A stretch of DNA of 64,000 nt, from positions 24,567,798-24,631,797 of the forward strand of contig NC_134374.1 of assembly GCF_035582795.1 (NCBI RefSeq), written 5' to 3'. The position numbers and the translations under genes were made by a program. Below are positions 14,141 to 23,631 of this stretch, piece after piece. Position 1 is the first letter of the stretch, and the number at the start of each line of letters is the position of its first letter. The notes beneath the pieces were generated by a model. The model did not search any database, had not been told where the DNA came from, and was given only the letters and a program-made list of their open reading frames with translations. The stretch comes from Mycteria americana (lineage: Eukaryota > Chordata > Aves > Ciconiiformes > Ciconiidae).

Positions 14141-16375
14141 TATCGCTGGGGGTTTTGTCTCCTTGGTTTTTAAATCAGCCTCCCGGTGTCCGAGCACCGA
14201 GCCCATCCCACGTCCCAGTGTCGAGTACGGCTGTGGCACCCTTGGTACGGCCAGATTCCTTTGCCGAGTGCTATAAATGTGACCAGATATTCCCGAGTAA
14301 CTTCCAGCTCCTCTTGGGAAAAGTCAAATGACTATAGCGAAGATTGTTCAGTAAGTTTAATCTTTAAAAAAACCTTTGATTGTTTTCTCCCTGTTCCCAG
14401 TTAAAAATAGCACAATAATACTGGGTTTATATTTGTGTTCACCCACTAAGTCTAAAGAACTGTGAGCTTCTGCAATCGCCACAGGTTTCCCAATAATGAT
14501 AACGGGGGGGAGTAGAAAGCAGCGTGTAATATATTTATACTTACAGGCGCGTGATCCTGCTTGAAATACTGACCTCGATTCCCCCAGTTTCACATTTAAT
14601 AACGAACGATTTTGTATACGGACTTACTCCCTTGAGTTCTGCCACTCACCTCTCACCAGCAGCCGTTTTACAAAGCACCCCTAGAAAGTAGCGTGCAGGT
14701 TATCCCCTATTTTGGGCACAGTTTTTCTCATCTAAGCAGAGCCATCTCTGTGACAGCTGAGCGATTCGGCTGAATTACCATTGCGGGTATGGGAAATACT
14801 CCCGTGCCGGCATGGTCGGGGAGCCTTGGCCGGGCCTGAGGTGACCATGGGGACGTCAGGACAGAGAGCTACGACTGCCTCAAAATACCACCAACGTCTT
14901 TTTCATTCATTACGGTGATTTTTGAAAGGATAAAATCAGGAGATAAAGGCAAAGGAAATCAAGATTAACCTCAGATAACCCAGATCTGACAGGGTCTCTC
15001 GTGCCGTGCTGACCTCTCATGCGGAGCTGATCGGTATTTATACGTCTGCCTCACCCGTGCCGACGAGCACTGCATCCTCCCCGGAGCTCGGTGCCGGCAC
15101 CCAAGGGACACGGCGATTTTACAATTGAGGTTTAAATTCAATTTTAAACTCATCCCTTGCAGGGACCAGGCTCTGGACGTGTTTTCCCTGTGGCTGTGAT
15201 CGGGGAGGGTGGCAAAAACCAGGCTCCACCAGGACCAAGCGGATTGAAAGCCAACCCAATTCCACCGGAATTAGCTGAGCAATCGCTGTTGGAGCGTATC
15301 ACCCCAACGCTGGGTTTGGAGTTTCATACCAAAAGGCACAGAATAAACAAACAGCTCAGGGAAGCCCCGTGCCCGTTTGCAAACATGCTCCGAGTAGGAA
15401 TGAGTTGGGTCCCTTCAAAGAGAGCGTTTGCTCAGCTCTAGTAGATGGAATTTATCTAATCCAAATTTAAATATCTATCGCTGTAAAATTGTCTGTACTG
15501 AAAACAGCAATTCTGCTCACTATCAGTCACGATTTAACTAACAGACACTGATCTGTTGGATCACCAGCTCACGGCCAGCAGCTCTGGAATATCTTATGCA
15601 GCCACAAATATTTAGAAAATTGGAAGTTACCCATTGCATCCACCCATGAATCCGTGACTTCTAGCTCCCCAAAAGTATAACCACATGTGTGGGCCGGCGC
15701 TCAGTCACTCAGCCCACAGGATTCGTCCCGGGGAACAGAGATCTGCCGCGCTTTGCAGAGCCCGTCCCAGCGCCTGCAGTGGACTCGCCCGCGGGAACTT
15801 GGCCCCCACTGGGGATGGGTGATGGCTTGGAAATAAGGACTCCCAAATGAAAAAAAAATTCTTTTTTTTTTTTTTTTTAATAAAAATAGTGAGATAAACT
15901 GCTAAGAAACAGCGCGAGAAAGCCGCTTTGTTCATGTTTACAGCTGTACAGACCGTTCAGCAAGGCAAGCGCGGCCCACCGTTTCATGCTGGTATTGCTG
16001 GGGGCTCTGTGGACACTCAAAGCAGAGAAATTCGGGAAACCACTGTTGGTTGATTTTGAGCAAAGTCTCATGAAAGTAAAACTGTGACTTTTTGTTATTG
16101 TAACAGCTTTTGATGTTGCTTGTTCTGTTCTTAATTTGGTGTCTGTTATGGATGAAAATAAAACCAAAACTCTGATACCAATTTTGATTCTTAAACATGT
16201 GCTTAAGCCCTATATAGTGCTGTGTTATGTTGGTAAATACAGAATTCTCTTATCTTAATCCCAAAATGCAGCCGGTCCCAGTCAAGCATTATTTTCCAAT
16301 CTCTGTCATAAATCAAGTAATAAAATTGGCTTCAGGTAGGGACTGATCAAATAAAGAATAAAATCCGTGCCCCAA

Positions 16376-16381
16376 TTTATT
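16376..16381 (-). terminator. Possible TBX22 poly(A) signal AATAAA
   Basis: This is the first exact AATAAA on the minus strand after the TBX22 stop codon. It is followed, in the minus-strand sense, by a T-rich stretch (16341-16370) that could serve as a downstream element. It implies a 3' UTR of about 1.17 kb. An upstream non-canonical signal cannot be excluded. Confidence 0.35.
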
Positions 16382-17546
16382 GCGAGTTATATTGTGCCCT
16401 TGGGAGCTAGAGATTATTTACAGGAATAACAAGAATATCCACAGGTTATAATAAAACAAACAGGACTTTTGGAAGGAATTGAAAATCTCATGGTTCGGAG
16501 CCCGTAGAGTTGTAACTCTCCAGAAGGGATCTGCGTTCTCCATGGGACCGAGCCAGGGGCATCCCTGTCCCTTCCCTCGGGCACAGGTTGGTGGCTGCGA
16601 TCCCAGGTGGATCTTCTGTGTCCCCCGGGGCCGAAAGTGCTGGGGAGGAGGAGTGTCCTGCAGGGCCTCGGAGGTGTTTCATCCCACACAGCTCTCCGAG
16701 ATGTATCTCCTGGGTCCCCCAGCGTGGATCTGGCCGTCATGGGGGAGATGTGTGACCCCCATCCCTTGTTCCTTCCCACCACGCAGTCCGTGCTGGTGTT
16801 GCTCTGCACTACCACCTCCTGGAGACCTCTGGAAGCAGGAGCATGCAGAGGGGGGCTCTTGGGGCACCCCTGCATCAGGCTCCACTGTCTCATCCCCACA
16901 AGGTAGGAACGCATCCGTCTTTTATCCCGACTTTCTTTACCTCGGCAGCAGATACTTGAATTTACGTCCCCACTCTGATAACTGAGTCACCTGGGTCCTG
17001 GAGCAACAAGGCACTTTCATGTCATTAATTAGGACCCATTAAAGCCAAGGGAACTTGAGAACGTGCTCGAGCACTTGGCCAAATATGGCTCCTTTGCTGA
17101 CTCAAGGTCTCAGATAGTCCCTTTGAAATTAGTGGAAAAACTCAAGTAGGGTGAGCAGAAGCTCACGAGGGCGTTGAGCTAACTAAAGGCAAGCTAGACA
17201 GAGAGTTTCAGGAAAACATATTTGTAGAAATGTATACGTCTACGTTCCCACTTCAGAGTGCAAATATTAAAAAGGTGACCGTACAGTTTGCTCTTAACCT
17301 ACAACCATGACATAAATATTACCAAAAGGTATCACCTTGCTGTGGATCATCTCAGAGCCTCCACGCTCCCAGATCCTCCACCCTCCCAACAACATGACAC
17401 GTTTGCCCACAAAAAAAGTTAAATGCCTAGACATACCGCTCTGGTACCATGCAGTATTTCATAGTCAATAACTAGCAAGCCCTTGGGTATGAAGGAAGGA
17501 AAGGCTTGCTTTACATATCATTGCTTAGAAATATTATATAATTCCA
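16376..17546 (-). other. TBX22: Putative TBX22 3' UTR
   Basis: The segment runs from the TAG stop (17547-17549) to the first canonical minus-strand poly(A) signal. It has no convincing frame in either direction and no recognised repeat. Its extent rests only on the AATAAA position. Confidence 0.35.
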
Positions 17547-18157
17547 CTAAAGGCAATGGTTAATTGTCGGGTGCCAGTTAGAGTGATTACATCTGCCATC
17601 TCGCAAAGAAGCTGGAATGCTGTCGCTCACTTTGCAATGGCTTGCTGCGTTCATCAGTCTGGATGGCACAGAGAAGTTATAACCATACAAGCCATATGGA
17701 GGATGTAAAGAACAATTAAGTGCTTCCCGAGCAATGGGACTTGATGGGAAAATGTTTCCAGATGCATGTAATCCGTACAGCATTTGACTAGCAGAATTGG
17801 GTACTTGTAGACATTGCCCGTTTAAGTCTTCAGCTTTAGCATTTTTCAGACTGGTTATGCCGAGGGAAGATAGTTTTGGCATATCCACCATGAAGTGGGG
17901 TAAAAGATGCGGGTTGGTGCCTCCCAGTTTTTCGTGGCTTGGAAAGATGAGAGATTGTTGTCTTAAGAAGCTCGTAGGACAAATCTTGTAGTAGAGGGGC
18001 ACGTTGAGGTTGTGTAGATAGGTCTCGGGGCACGACACGCCGATGTTGCTGGCTGACAAGTGAAACGTAGGAGGTGAGCATGATGGAGAAAGCAGGGGGT
18101 TGAGAGGAGAGGGCGTCCCGCCGCTGGAGGTGACCGGCGAAGAACTGGAGCTTCCAC
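17547..18157 (-). CDS. TBX22: TBX22 last coding exon (residues 287-489)
   Basis: The acceptor is TTTGTTTTCAG at 18158-18160 and the stop TAG lies at 17547-17549. The exon opens with a serine-rich [20 protein letters not shown] segment, then carries the TBX22-specific C-terminal region, with [32 protein letters not shown] and the terminal [14 protein letters not shown] all lining up with mammalian TBX22. The region has no known enzymatic fold; in the family it carries regulatory and repression activity. The frame fits exon 7 through a split glycine codon. Confidence 0.95.
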
Positions 18158-21100
18158 CTGAAAACAAAAACAGAAATCGTCCAGGCTAGGCTAGCTGATG
18201 TTCACAGCCAAGGAACCCTTGGAGAACTCCTGCTCCCGCTCCGCGTCTCCCTGCTGCCGGTGTCCATCCAAGCACAAACCCGCTCCAAAAATCAGCTCCT
18301 GGAAAACGGGAAGATCTGTCCATAAATTATTTGTTGTTGTTACTTGGCACTTGTCTAAGAAAAATATTCACGCATGTCTAATCCCATTCATTTGACCAGG
18401 ACAACTACGAAGTTCAGCTCCACACATACGGGTACCTGCCGGGTCCGTGCCTCGCTATACGACCGATAACCTTCTCCTGTTATACATACACCACTGCTAT
18501 TTTAGGTTCCCTATTTTTCGTGCAAATTACAGGCAGCTTTTTCCCCTTGTACATAAGAACAGAAAAAGGTATTCAGCCTGATGGAGAATTTTTTTTGTAC
18601 CTTCCTGCTCACAGGAATTGACTAATTTTACTTGGCTTCCCATGCAATTTGAAACATATACCTGAATACTATAGGTGTCTCGAGAAACTTTAAATGCACG
18701 TGTCATTTTAACATGCTCCTTTCTGAAATGAATCAATGAACACTTTCATAATTTGGTAGAAAAGCGACACCGGCTTGCTTCACACGTGCAAGCGCTGGCG
18801 AGGCCACTGGTGTATAACATCAGTGTTCAGCACCGGCTCGCCGCTCCTCCGGAGCAACGTCAAGAGCAAAAACGGAGAGGCGACGGCTGCTCCGGCGTGG
18901 GAATGGTGCTCTGGAGCGGCCGTCCCTGGTGCTAAACAGATGCTGGTTTCATCTAACGCCATTTAAGAGCCGTCTGTCTCTGCTGCGCATTCATTAGCAC
19001 GTTCTTCTAGAGGTTTCCCCCCCCCACCCCCTCATTTCTTACCAAAGTCACTGGAAAAGGCAGGAAGGGAACGTGAATCCATTTTTGCTCTGTGTTTTTC
19101 TCTATTTACATTTAATTCCAAGTGATATACTGTCTGGATGTGATCTGGTCAGGCTTTACATGCAATCAGCAACACAGAATCAACAGCATAACCAAGCTAT
19201 ATCTGCTAGTATTTCAAACCTTAAAAAAAACCACCAAGATTTTGGACGTGGTGCAAATTAATTTTGCAAACTGCCAGCAAACAGAGTATCTTACAGGTTG
19301 GGTAACGCGCCAGGCGGCACCTATTCGCAATAATCCGGGAATGTTTTACGGCTTGAAGGTCTCACCCTTCCCCGCTGATGTCAGCGGCTGTTTCAGTACT
19401 GACATCAGCAGAGCGGGTGCGGGGCAGGGATCCGGTCCTCTCCCGGTGTCCACGTCCTGACGTCCTCCCAGGACTCAGGGACTTTTGGGCATGTAAAATG
19501 ATGCGATTGAGCCGATATTTGTGAGTGCGAGGCAGCGCATGAATCCCTACGCAGCTGGCTGGAGCAGAGCAAACGAGGGTTAGTATTTGCTTCGAGGTAT
19601 CCCGAGCGATAACAGCACACGACTTCCAGTACCGGTTTGGGAACGGGGATCGCAGCGGGGAGGACAGAGCAGCTCAAAGAGCAGATTCTTTCTGCCATTT
19701 CTATTAGGCTTAAAAATCCCAAATTTATGGCCAATTCTTTCTTCAGCACATTGTTCATGCTTTCTTTTAATTTACCTTCTGGTTTTAGGGCTTCAGTATT
19801 TCTATTTTGCAGCTTTTCTTCAGAAATACAGTACTATTATTAGTGGAAATGGAGATTTTGTTATATTTACATCAGTCCAGGAAATTAACCCTGAAGAAAA
19901 ATACCAATTACATTAAGACCAGTAAAAAAATCCCAGGAAGCCCTAACATTTTAGCATCTGTACAATAACCAGTGGAATTGCTGTTCTCTCATTCCCCATC
20001 ACAGCCCATCCTCTCCTCGGTACCGCATCGCAGCCTGCAAAATGGGTTCAAAAGGGGCTTTTGGCATAAGGTGTTTTCTAAATAAATAAAATAAAAAAAT
20101 CTAGTTCTCTTTACAACCCGGTAAACCTCTTAATTTCTCCTGCGTCTGATTTTTTTATGTCTCTGCATTTCTACGCCTGGACAGCCCGAATTTTTGCTGA
20201 TTTTTGCAGTATTTCCCTGCAGAGGCAGGAATGATTTGGTGCTCCCCAATACTTTGAAGAGTTCCTACCATAAATGAGAGTTAAACTGGAGACTTGAAAC
20301 CCAAACTGGAGTGCTCCAGCGTGCCAATGCTCGGTTAGTTTTTTCCTGCGGCGCTACGAATAATCAGTTTTAAAATACTATTTCCAAAAGCCGTTTTTCT
20401 GGAAAAGGGCTGTATGAGACCAACGTGCGCTCGTCGGGTGGAAGGAGAGCATTTTCCCTGAAAAACTTTTCCCTCTTCCCTGGATTTCTGTGGAGTTAAC
20501 GGACTGTGGGACTGCTACATCCTAAGTAAGAGGTAATTTTATTTTCTGTTGAATAATGCATTTGTTGGCACAGAAGAGGCAGGCACAGAAGGCACCGGCG
20601 GTCGTTATTATCGGTTTCTAGCTAATACTCTCAAACGGGTTGGAAGCAATTAGTGTAAGAGGATCAAAGCCGTAACAACCCGACTCTAAATTAGCCTCCT
20701 GCATACTCAGATGTTTTTTTCTGTGCTTCTAAATCCAATTTGTGCCAGGTGATGAAGGCAGACCGCACCCGTGCCCTCCTCTTCCCGGGGCGAGCGCTCT
20801 GCCCCCCCCCCCCCCCCCCGACTTTAACAGGAGTTTTGGCCGAAAACACGTGGAATTGGGTCCCAGAAACGTTCCGTTGGCCGCCGGTTCGTTTTCCGGA
20901 CCCATCTCATGACCTTCATGGTTTAAGACCCCCGACGCGCCCCCGCGGAGACCTCGCAGGGAGCAGCCCCGAGGCCGCGGGGAGAGGCGGTGGGGAAAAG
21001 GCAGCAAAGGGGCCTTACCCTGGCTGTCTGCGCCGAAAGCCTTGAAGTCCAGGGCGAGGGGGGGCCGCCACGGGTAGGTCTCCAGGAGCCCGTCCAGGAC

Positions 21101-23181
21101 CCCCCTGCGGGGCGAGACCGGGCTGAGCACCGCGGCGGGGCCGGCGGGGGCGGCGGGGGGGGCGGCGGGGCGGCCCCGGCCCTTACCTGTTCCTCCCGGG
21201 ATCCCGAAATCCTTTGGCGAAGGGATTCCTGTCGATCTTCAGCTTCGTGATCTGGGGGGTGGGAGCGAGAGGGGCCGTTGGGGAGCGGGGCGGGCCGGGA
21301 GCGGCCGCCGCGGCCGTCGGGGCTCTCCATCCCCCCGGTCCCCGGTACCGCCGCGGCTCTCCATCTCCCCGCTGGTCCCCGGTACCGCCGGGGCTCTCCA
21401 TCCCCCCGGTTCCCGGTACCGCCGGGGCTCTCCATCTCCCCGCTGGTCCCCGGTACCGCCGCGGCTCTCCATCCCCCCGGTTCCCGGTACCGTCGGGGCT
21501 CTCCATCCCCCCGGTTCCCGGTACCGCCGGGGCTCTCCATCCCCCCGCCGGTCCCGGTACCGTCGGGGCTCTCCATCCCCCCGGCCCCCGGTACCGCCGG
21601 GGCTCTCCATCCCCCCGCCGGTCCCGGTACCTGCTGGTTTTGGTAGGCCGTGACGGTGGTGAACTCGGTCTCCTGGAAGGAGAAGGTCTGCACCCCCTCG
21701 GCCGGCAGCGACTGGATCTGCGCTAGGTCGAAGCGAGAGTCCTGGGCGATAACGTGGACGCGGGGCTTGTACTTGTGCATGGACTGCAGGATGATCTGTG
21801 CGGGGGGAGAGGCGGGCTGAGCCCCCCGAGGGGGAGAAGGGCAGGAAGAAAACCCGCTGCAAGACACGGGTGGGACCCAGCCCTCAGCCCTCAGCCCCGG
21901 GGCAGAAGGGAGCGACCGCCGCCTCGCCGGCGCTGCCCCCGGGGTGATGCTCTGCCCCCCCCCGGCCCCCCGGCGGGGCTGCCCCACACCTACGTGCCCC
22001 TTGTCGTCCATCTCGTTGTTGGTGAGCTTCACCCGGTCGAAGCTGATGATTTGCCTCATCCAGGTCTCCCCCGAGCAGGGGGAGTCGGGGTGGATGTAGA
22101 GCCGCGGGGCGATGCAGGAGTGGTCCGTGTTCCCCGCCACCATCCACTGCGAGCTGTGATAGACGTACCTGGCCCGGGCCGGGCCGCGGTCAGGCGGCGG
22201 AGAGCCCTTCCCTGCCCGCCCGGGCCCACGCACACCTATGGACTCTATACGTGCCCCCGCCGCACGCCTGTGCAGCCCCTCTTTCACATAGGTGCATCTT
22301 TCCCCATAGATGCGGATGGGGCTGAGCGGAGCGCAGGCTGCACACGCTCAGCCTGGCAAGAGGGGTCCCGCGTGGGCGTGGGTGGCCGCCCCGCCGGTCC
22401 CCCCCGTACCTGTACCGTTTGGAGTCCACCGGGACGACGTCGATGGCGATGTAGTACTGCGTCAGCGGCTCCAGCCCCTTCACCTTCACCCTGACCGACG
22501 GGAACATCCTCCTGCGGGCAGAGGGGAAGGTCCTGAGCAAGGGCTGCCGCTTGAACGGCGAAAACGGGTTGAAAACACTACGGGGGCATCGGGGAAAAAA
22601 GGGTTTTCAAGCTCAACAAAAATAGCGAAAGAAGGCAAACAAAGAAAAAAAAACCCCACGCAGCCACAAAAAAAAAAAAAAAAAAAAAAAAAAAAGAAGG
22701 ACAAAACCACAACGAAAAAGCGGCAACGCAAAACCGGGCACCGGAGGAAGGGAGCGGGGGGCAGCGGGGCGGGGGCAGCCGGTACCTGCCGGCCTTGGTG
22801 ATGATCATCTCGGTGCCGATCTCATGGAACCTCCTCCAGAGCTCGGCGCCCTGCAGCTCCACCTGCACCCCGGCCCCCGCCTCCCGGCTCTCGGCGCCCG
22901 CCTTGGGCCGCTTTTCTGCGGGGAAGAGAAGCGGGAGGGGCGGCTCGGGAGGCTGCCGAGGGCGGGGGGGGCGGCCCTCCCCCCGCCGCCGCCGCCGCCG
23001 CCCCGGGCCCGGGGCTCCGCTCCCGGCGGCCCCGCCGCTACCAACCGGCCTGCGGGGCTCTGCGGCCCGGCCTGCAGCCGGCCCCGGCCTCCTCGTCGCG
23101 ACCGTCCGGCACCTTCCTCTTGGCCGAGCGTCCCACCAGGGCTTCCACCGAGAAGGCGTGAGCCCGGGAGCTGAGCGCCAT
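17547..23181 (-). CDS. TBX22: T-box transcription factor TBX22, eight coding exons
   Basis: The coding exons are 23046-23181, 22786-22915, 22410-22511, 21994-22168, 21631-21795, 21187-21251, 21019-21104 and 17547-18157, giving 1470 nt and 489 residues. The T-box DNA-binding domain covers about residues 66-258, from [20 protein letters not shown] through [49 protein letters not shown] and [20 protein letters not shown]. The N-terminus ([18 protein letters not shown]) and C-terminus (PTINHCL) match TBX22 rather than its relatives TBX15 and TBX18. The protein is about 30 residues shorter than human TBX22 (520), mainly through a shorter linker before the T-box. From the family: TBX22 is a nuclear, mostly repressing factor required for palate and tongue-frenulum development, and human mutations cause X-linked cleft palate with ankyloglossia. 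All internal phases agree and no frameshift or premature stop was found. The least certain junction is the exon 1 donor. Confidence 0.95.
19374..19409. repeat. Inverted repeat, 11-bp arms, in intron 7
   Basis: GCTGATGTCAG at 19374-19384 is the exact reverse complement of CTGACATCAGC at 19399-19409, with a 14-nt spacer. Flanking CCC and GGG could extend the stem after a bulge. Each arm holds TGATGTCA, close to a CRE/AP-1 type site, so both a hairpin and a pair of factor sites are possible. Confidence 0.85.
20802..20819. repeat. C18 homopolymer in intron 7
   Basis: Eighteen consecutive C about 200 bp inside intron 7 from the exon 7 donor. In the transcript it is G18, able to form G-quadruplex structures. 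Confidence 0.95.
21019..21104 (-). CDS. TBX22: TBX22 coding exon 7 (residues 259-286)
   Basis: The acceptor is CCCCGCAG at 21105-21107 and the donor is GCCAGG|GTAAGG at 21018. The exon encodes [15 protein letters not shown] and [13 protein letters not shown], the segment that follows the T-box in TBX22. Intron 6 before it is only 82 bp. One base is left over for the first codon of exon 8. Confidence 0.94.
21187..21251 (-). CDS. TBX22: TBX22 coding exon 6 (residues 237-257)
   Basis: The acceptor is CACCCCCCAG at 21252-21254 and the donor is GGAACAG|GTAAGG at 21186. This short 65-nt exon encodes [20 protein letters not shown] and N, the last T-box helix that contacts DNA in this family. It ends in phase 2. 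Confidence 0.96.
21297..21630. repeat. Minisatellite filling TBX22 intron 5, nine units
   Basis: Nine GC-rich units of about 33-37 bp, each containing GGCTCTCCAT and ending in CGGTACCG, occupy most of the 379-bp intron 5. In the transcript sense the array begins at the first intronic base: the real donor GTACCGGG is repeated once per unit. Two unit lengths alternate, differing by a short CGCTGGT or CGCCGGT insert. The array is open on the minus strand, so intron retention would read into it, but exon 6 would then be out of frame. Confidence 0.92.
21631..21795 (-). CDS. TBX22: TBX22 coding exon 5 (residues 182-236)
   Basis: The acceptor is CCGCACAG at 21796-21798 and the donor is CAGCAG|GTACCGG at 21630. 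The exon is exactly 55 codons, from [16 protein letters not shown] to [11 protein letters not shown], another T-box signature. The donor runs directly into the intron 5 minisatellite. Confidence 0.96.
21994..22168 (-). CDS. TBX22: TBX22 coding exon 4 (residues 124-181)
   Basis: The acceptor is GGGCCAG at 22169-22171 and the donor is GGGCAC|GTAGGT at 21993. The exon encodes [18 protein letters not shown], then [18 protein letters not shown] and [12 protein letters not shown], the most conserved core of the T-box. It ends on a codon boundary (phase 0). Confidence 0.96.
22410..22511 (-). CDS. TBX22: TBX22 coding exon 3 (residues 90-122)
   Basis: The acceptor is TGCCCGCAG at 22512-22514 and the donor is TACAG|GTACGG at 22409. 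The exon encodes [33 protein letters not shown], the first strands of the T-box including the conserved RMFP. Its 102 nt equal 1 + 33 codons + 2, consistent with both neighbours. Confidence 0.95.
22668..22695. repeat. A28 homopolymer in TBX22 intron 2
   Basis: An uninterrupted run of 28 A on the plus strand (U28 in the TBX22 transcript) inside the 274-bp intron 2. It is about 157 nt upstream of the exon 3 acceptor, so it is not the acceptor's own pyrimidine tract. It will be length-variable and error-prone in assemblies. Confidence 0.9.
22786..22915 (-). CDS. TBX22: TBX22 coding exon 2 (residues 46-89)
   Basis: The acceptor is CCCCGCAG at 22916-22918 and the donor is GGCAG|GTACCGG at 22785. 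The exon encodes EKRPKAG, an acidic linker, and then the start of the T-box ([20 protein letters not shown]). It ends in phase 2, inside an arginine codon completed by exon 3. Confidence 0.93.
22981..23005. repeat. (GCC)n run in TBX22 intron 1
   Basis: A short CCG/GCC trinucleotide run of about eight units within the 130-bp intron 1. It keeps the reading frame upstream of exon 2 open in the minus direction and could mislead gene prediction into reading through the intron. Confidence 0.8.
23046..23181 (-). CDS. TBX22: TBX22 coding exon 1 (residues 1-45)
   Basis: The exon starts at the ATG at 23179-23181, with G at -3 and G at +4, a strong initiation context. It encodes [18 protein letters not shown] followed by a basic SAKRK segment resembling the start of mammalian TBX22. 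The frame meets a TAG just after 23041, while exon 2 is open in a different frame, so an intron is needed here. The only well-placed donor leaving one base (the phase exon 2 requires) is CCG|GTTGGT at 23045, which has a weak consensus. An alternative at G|GTCGCG about 55 nt earlier would also keep phase. Confidence 0.68.
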
Positions 23182-23530
23182 CCCCCCCGGGCCGGGGGTC
23201 CCCCCGGGCGGCAGCGGGGCTCAGGCAGGCGGCGGGGCTGCCGGCGGCGGCGGCTCCATCCCGGCCGGGACCCGGCGAGCCTCGCCCGGCGGCCGCACGG
23301 CTCCCGTCGGGGGGCAGCGGGCGCGGCGAGATCCTCTCGCATCCACGGGAGTCGACAGACGGCTGCAGCCTGCGCTGTTTGTTTTGGAAACTGGTGGGAG
23401 CGTAAGGAACATTGAGTGACATTTCACGGGGGTAACGGGGGGGCGGGGGAGGGAGGGGAGAGCGGGCGGCGGAGGGGCAGAGCGGGGGGAGAGGAGCCGG
23501 CCCCGTCTAGGATCAATAAAAGAGTTACTG
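23182..23530 (-). promoter_or_regulatory. TBX22 5' leader and proximal CpG-island promoter
   Basis: Very GC- and CpG-rich sequence immediately upstream of the start codon, continuous with the CpG-rich exons 1-6. No clear TATA box at a suitable distance was seen, as is usual for CpG-island promoters. The stretch ends abruptly near 23510 in AT-rich sequence. The transcription start cannot be fixed from sequence alone, and human TBX22 is recalled to use an additional upstream noncoding first exon. Confidence 0.5.
23221..23259 (-). CDS. Upstream ORF in TBX22 leader, 12 codons
   Basis: ATG at 23257-23259 in a strong context (G at -3, G at +4) opens a 12-codon frame, [12 protein letters not shown], ending in TGA at 23221-23223, 39 nt before the TBX22 ATG. 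If the leader includes it, it should lower translation of the main frame or require re-initiation. Two further leader ATGs (23340-23342 and 23420-23422) open frames that overlap the TBX22 start out of frame. Confidence 0.4.
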   Translation of the reverse strand: MEPPPPAAPPPA

Positions 23531-23631
23531 TTCTCCATTAAATTGTAAAACTCAAAGAAATTTGACATAATTGCACACTAGGGGCCACTTTTCCAACAAA
23601 AGTGCAAATAACGTTTAACCAGAACCAGCGC

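Larger units (their letters stand above)
1..16375. other. Gene-free region downstream of TBX22
   Basis: No open frame here has recognisable protein similarity, consistent splice signals or exon-like conservation of sense. The predicted frames are short (up to about 175 codons) and overlap one another on both strands, as expected by chance. The stretch holds AT-rich low-CpG segments that could be conserved noncoding elements (2390-2680, 8300-8960, 10680-11060, 13860-14140), a MEIS/PBX site cluster at 4.64-4.80 kb, a 2.4-copy 21-bp tandem repeat at 12886, and simple tracts such as a G10/A11 run near 4891 and pyrimidine-rich sequence near 9340. The likeliest role is regulatory flanking DNA of the developmental gene TBX22, but that is inference. 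Confidence 0.6.
18158..21018 (-). other. TBX22: TBX22 intron 7 (2.86 kb)
   Basis: The only long intron of the gene. It contains a C18 run at 20802-20819, a perfect 11-bp inverted repeat at 19374-19409, and otherwise unremarkable sequence with short chance frames. No alternative exon was recognised. Confidence 0.88.

Noticed and set aside
21214..21862. Pro/Arg/Gly-repeat proteins on both strands
   Set aside because: They are six-frame shadows of the intron 5 minisatellite and of T-box exon 5.
20923..22287. A 454-codon minus-strand open frame across TBX22 exons and introns
   Set aside because: It reads T-box exons 4 and 5 in the correct frame but also runs through introns 4 and 5 and the minisatellite, then reads exons 6 and 7 in the wrong frame. 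Clean splice sites and family alignment show the true structure is spliced.
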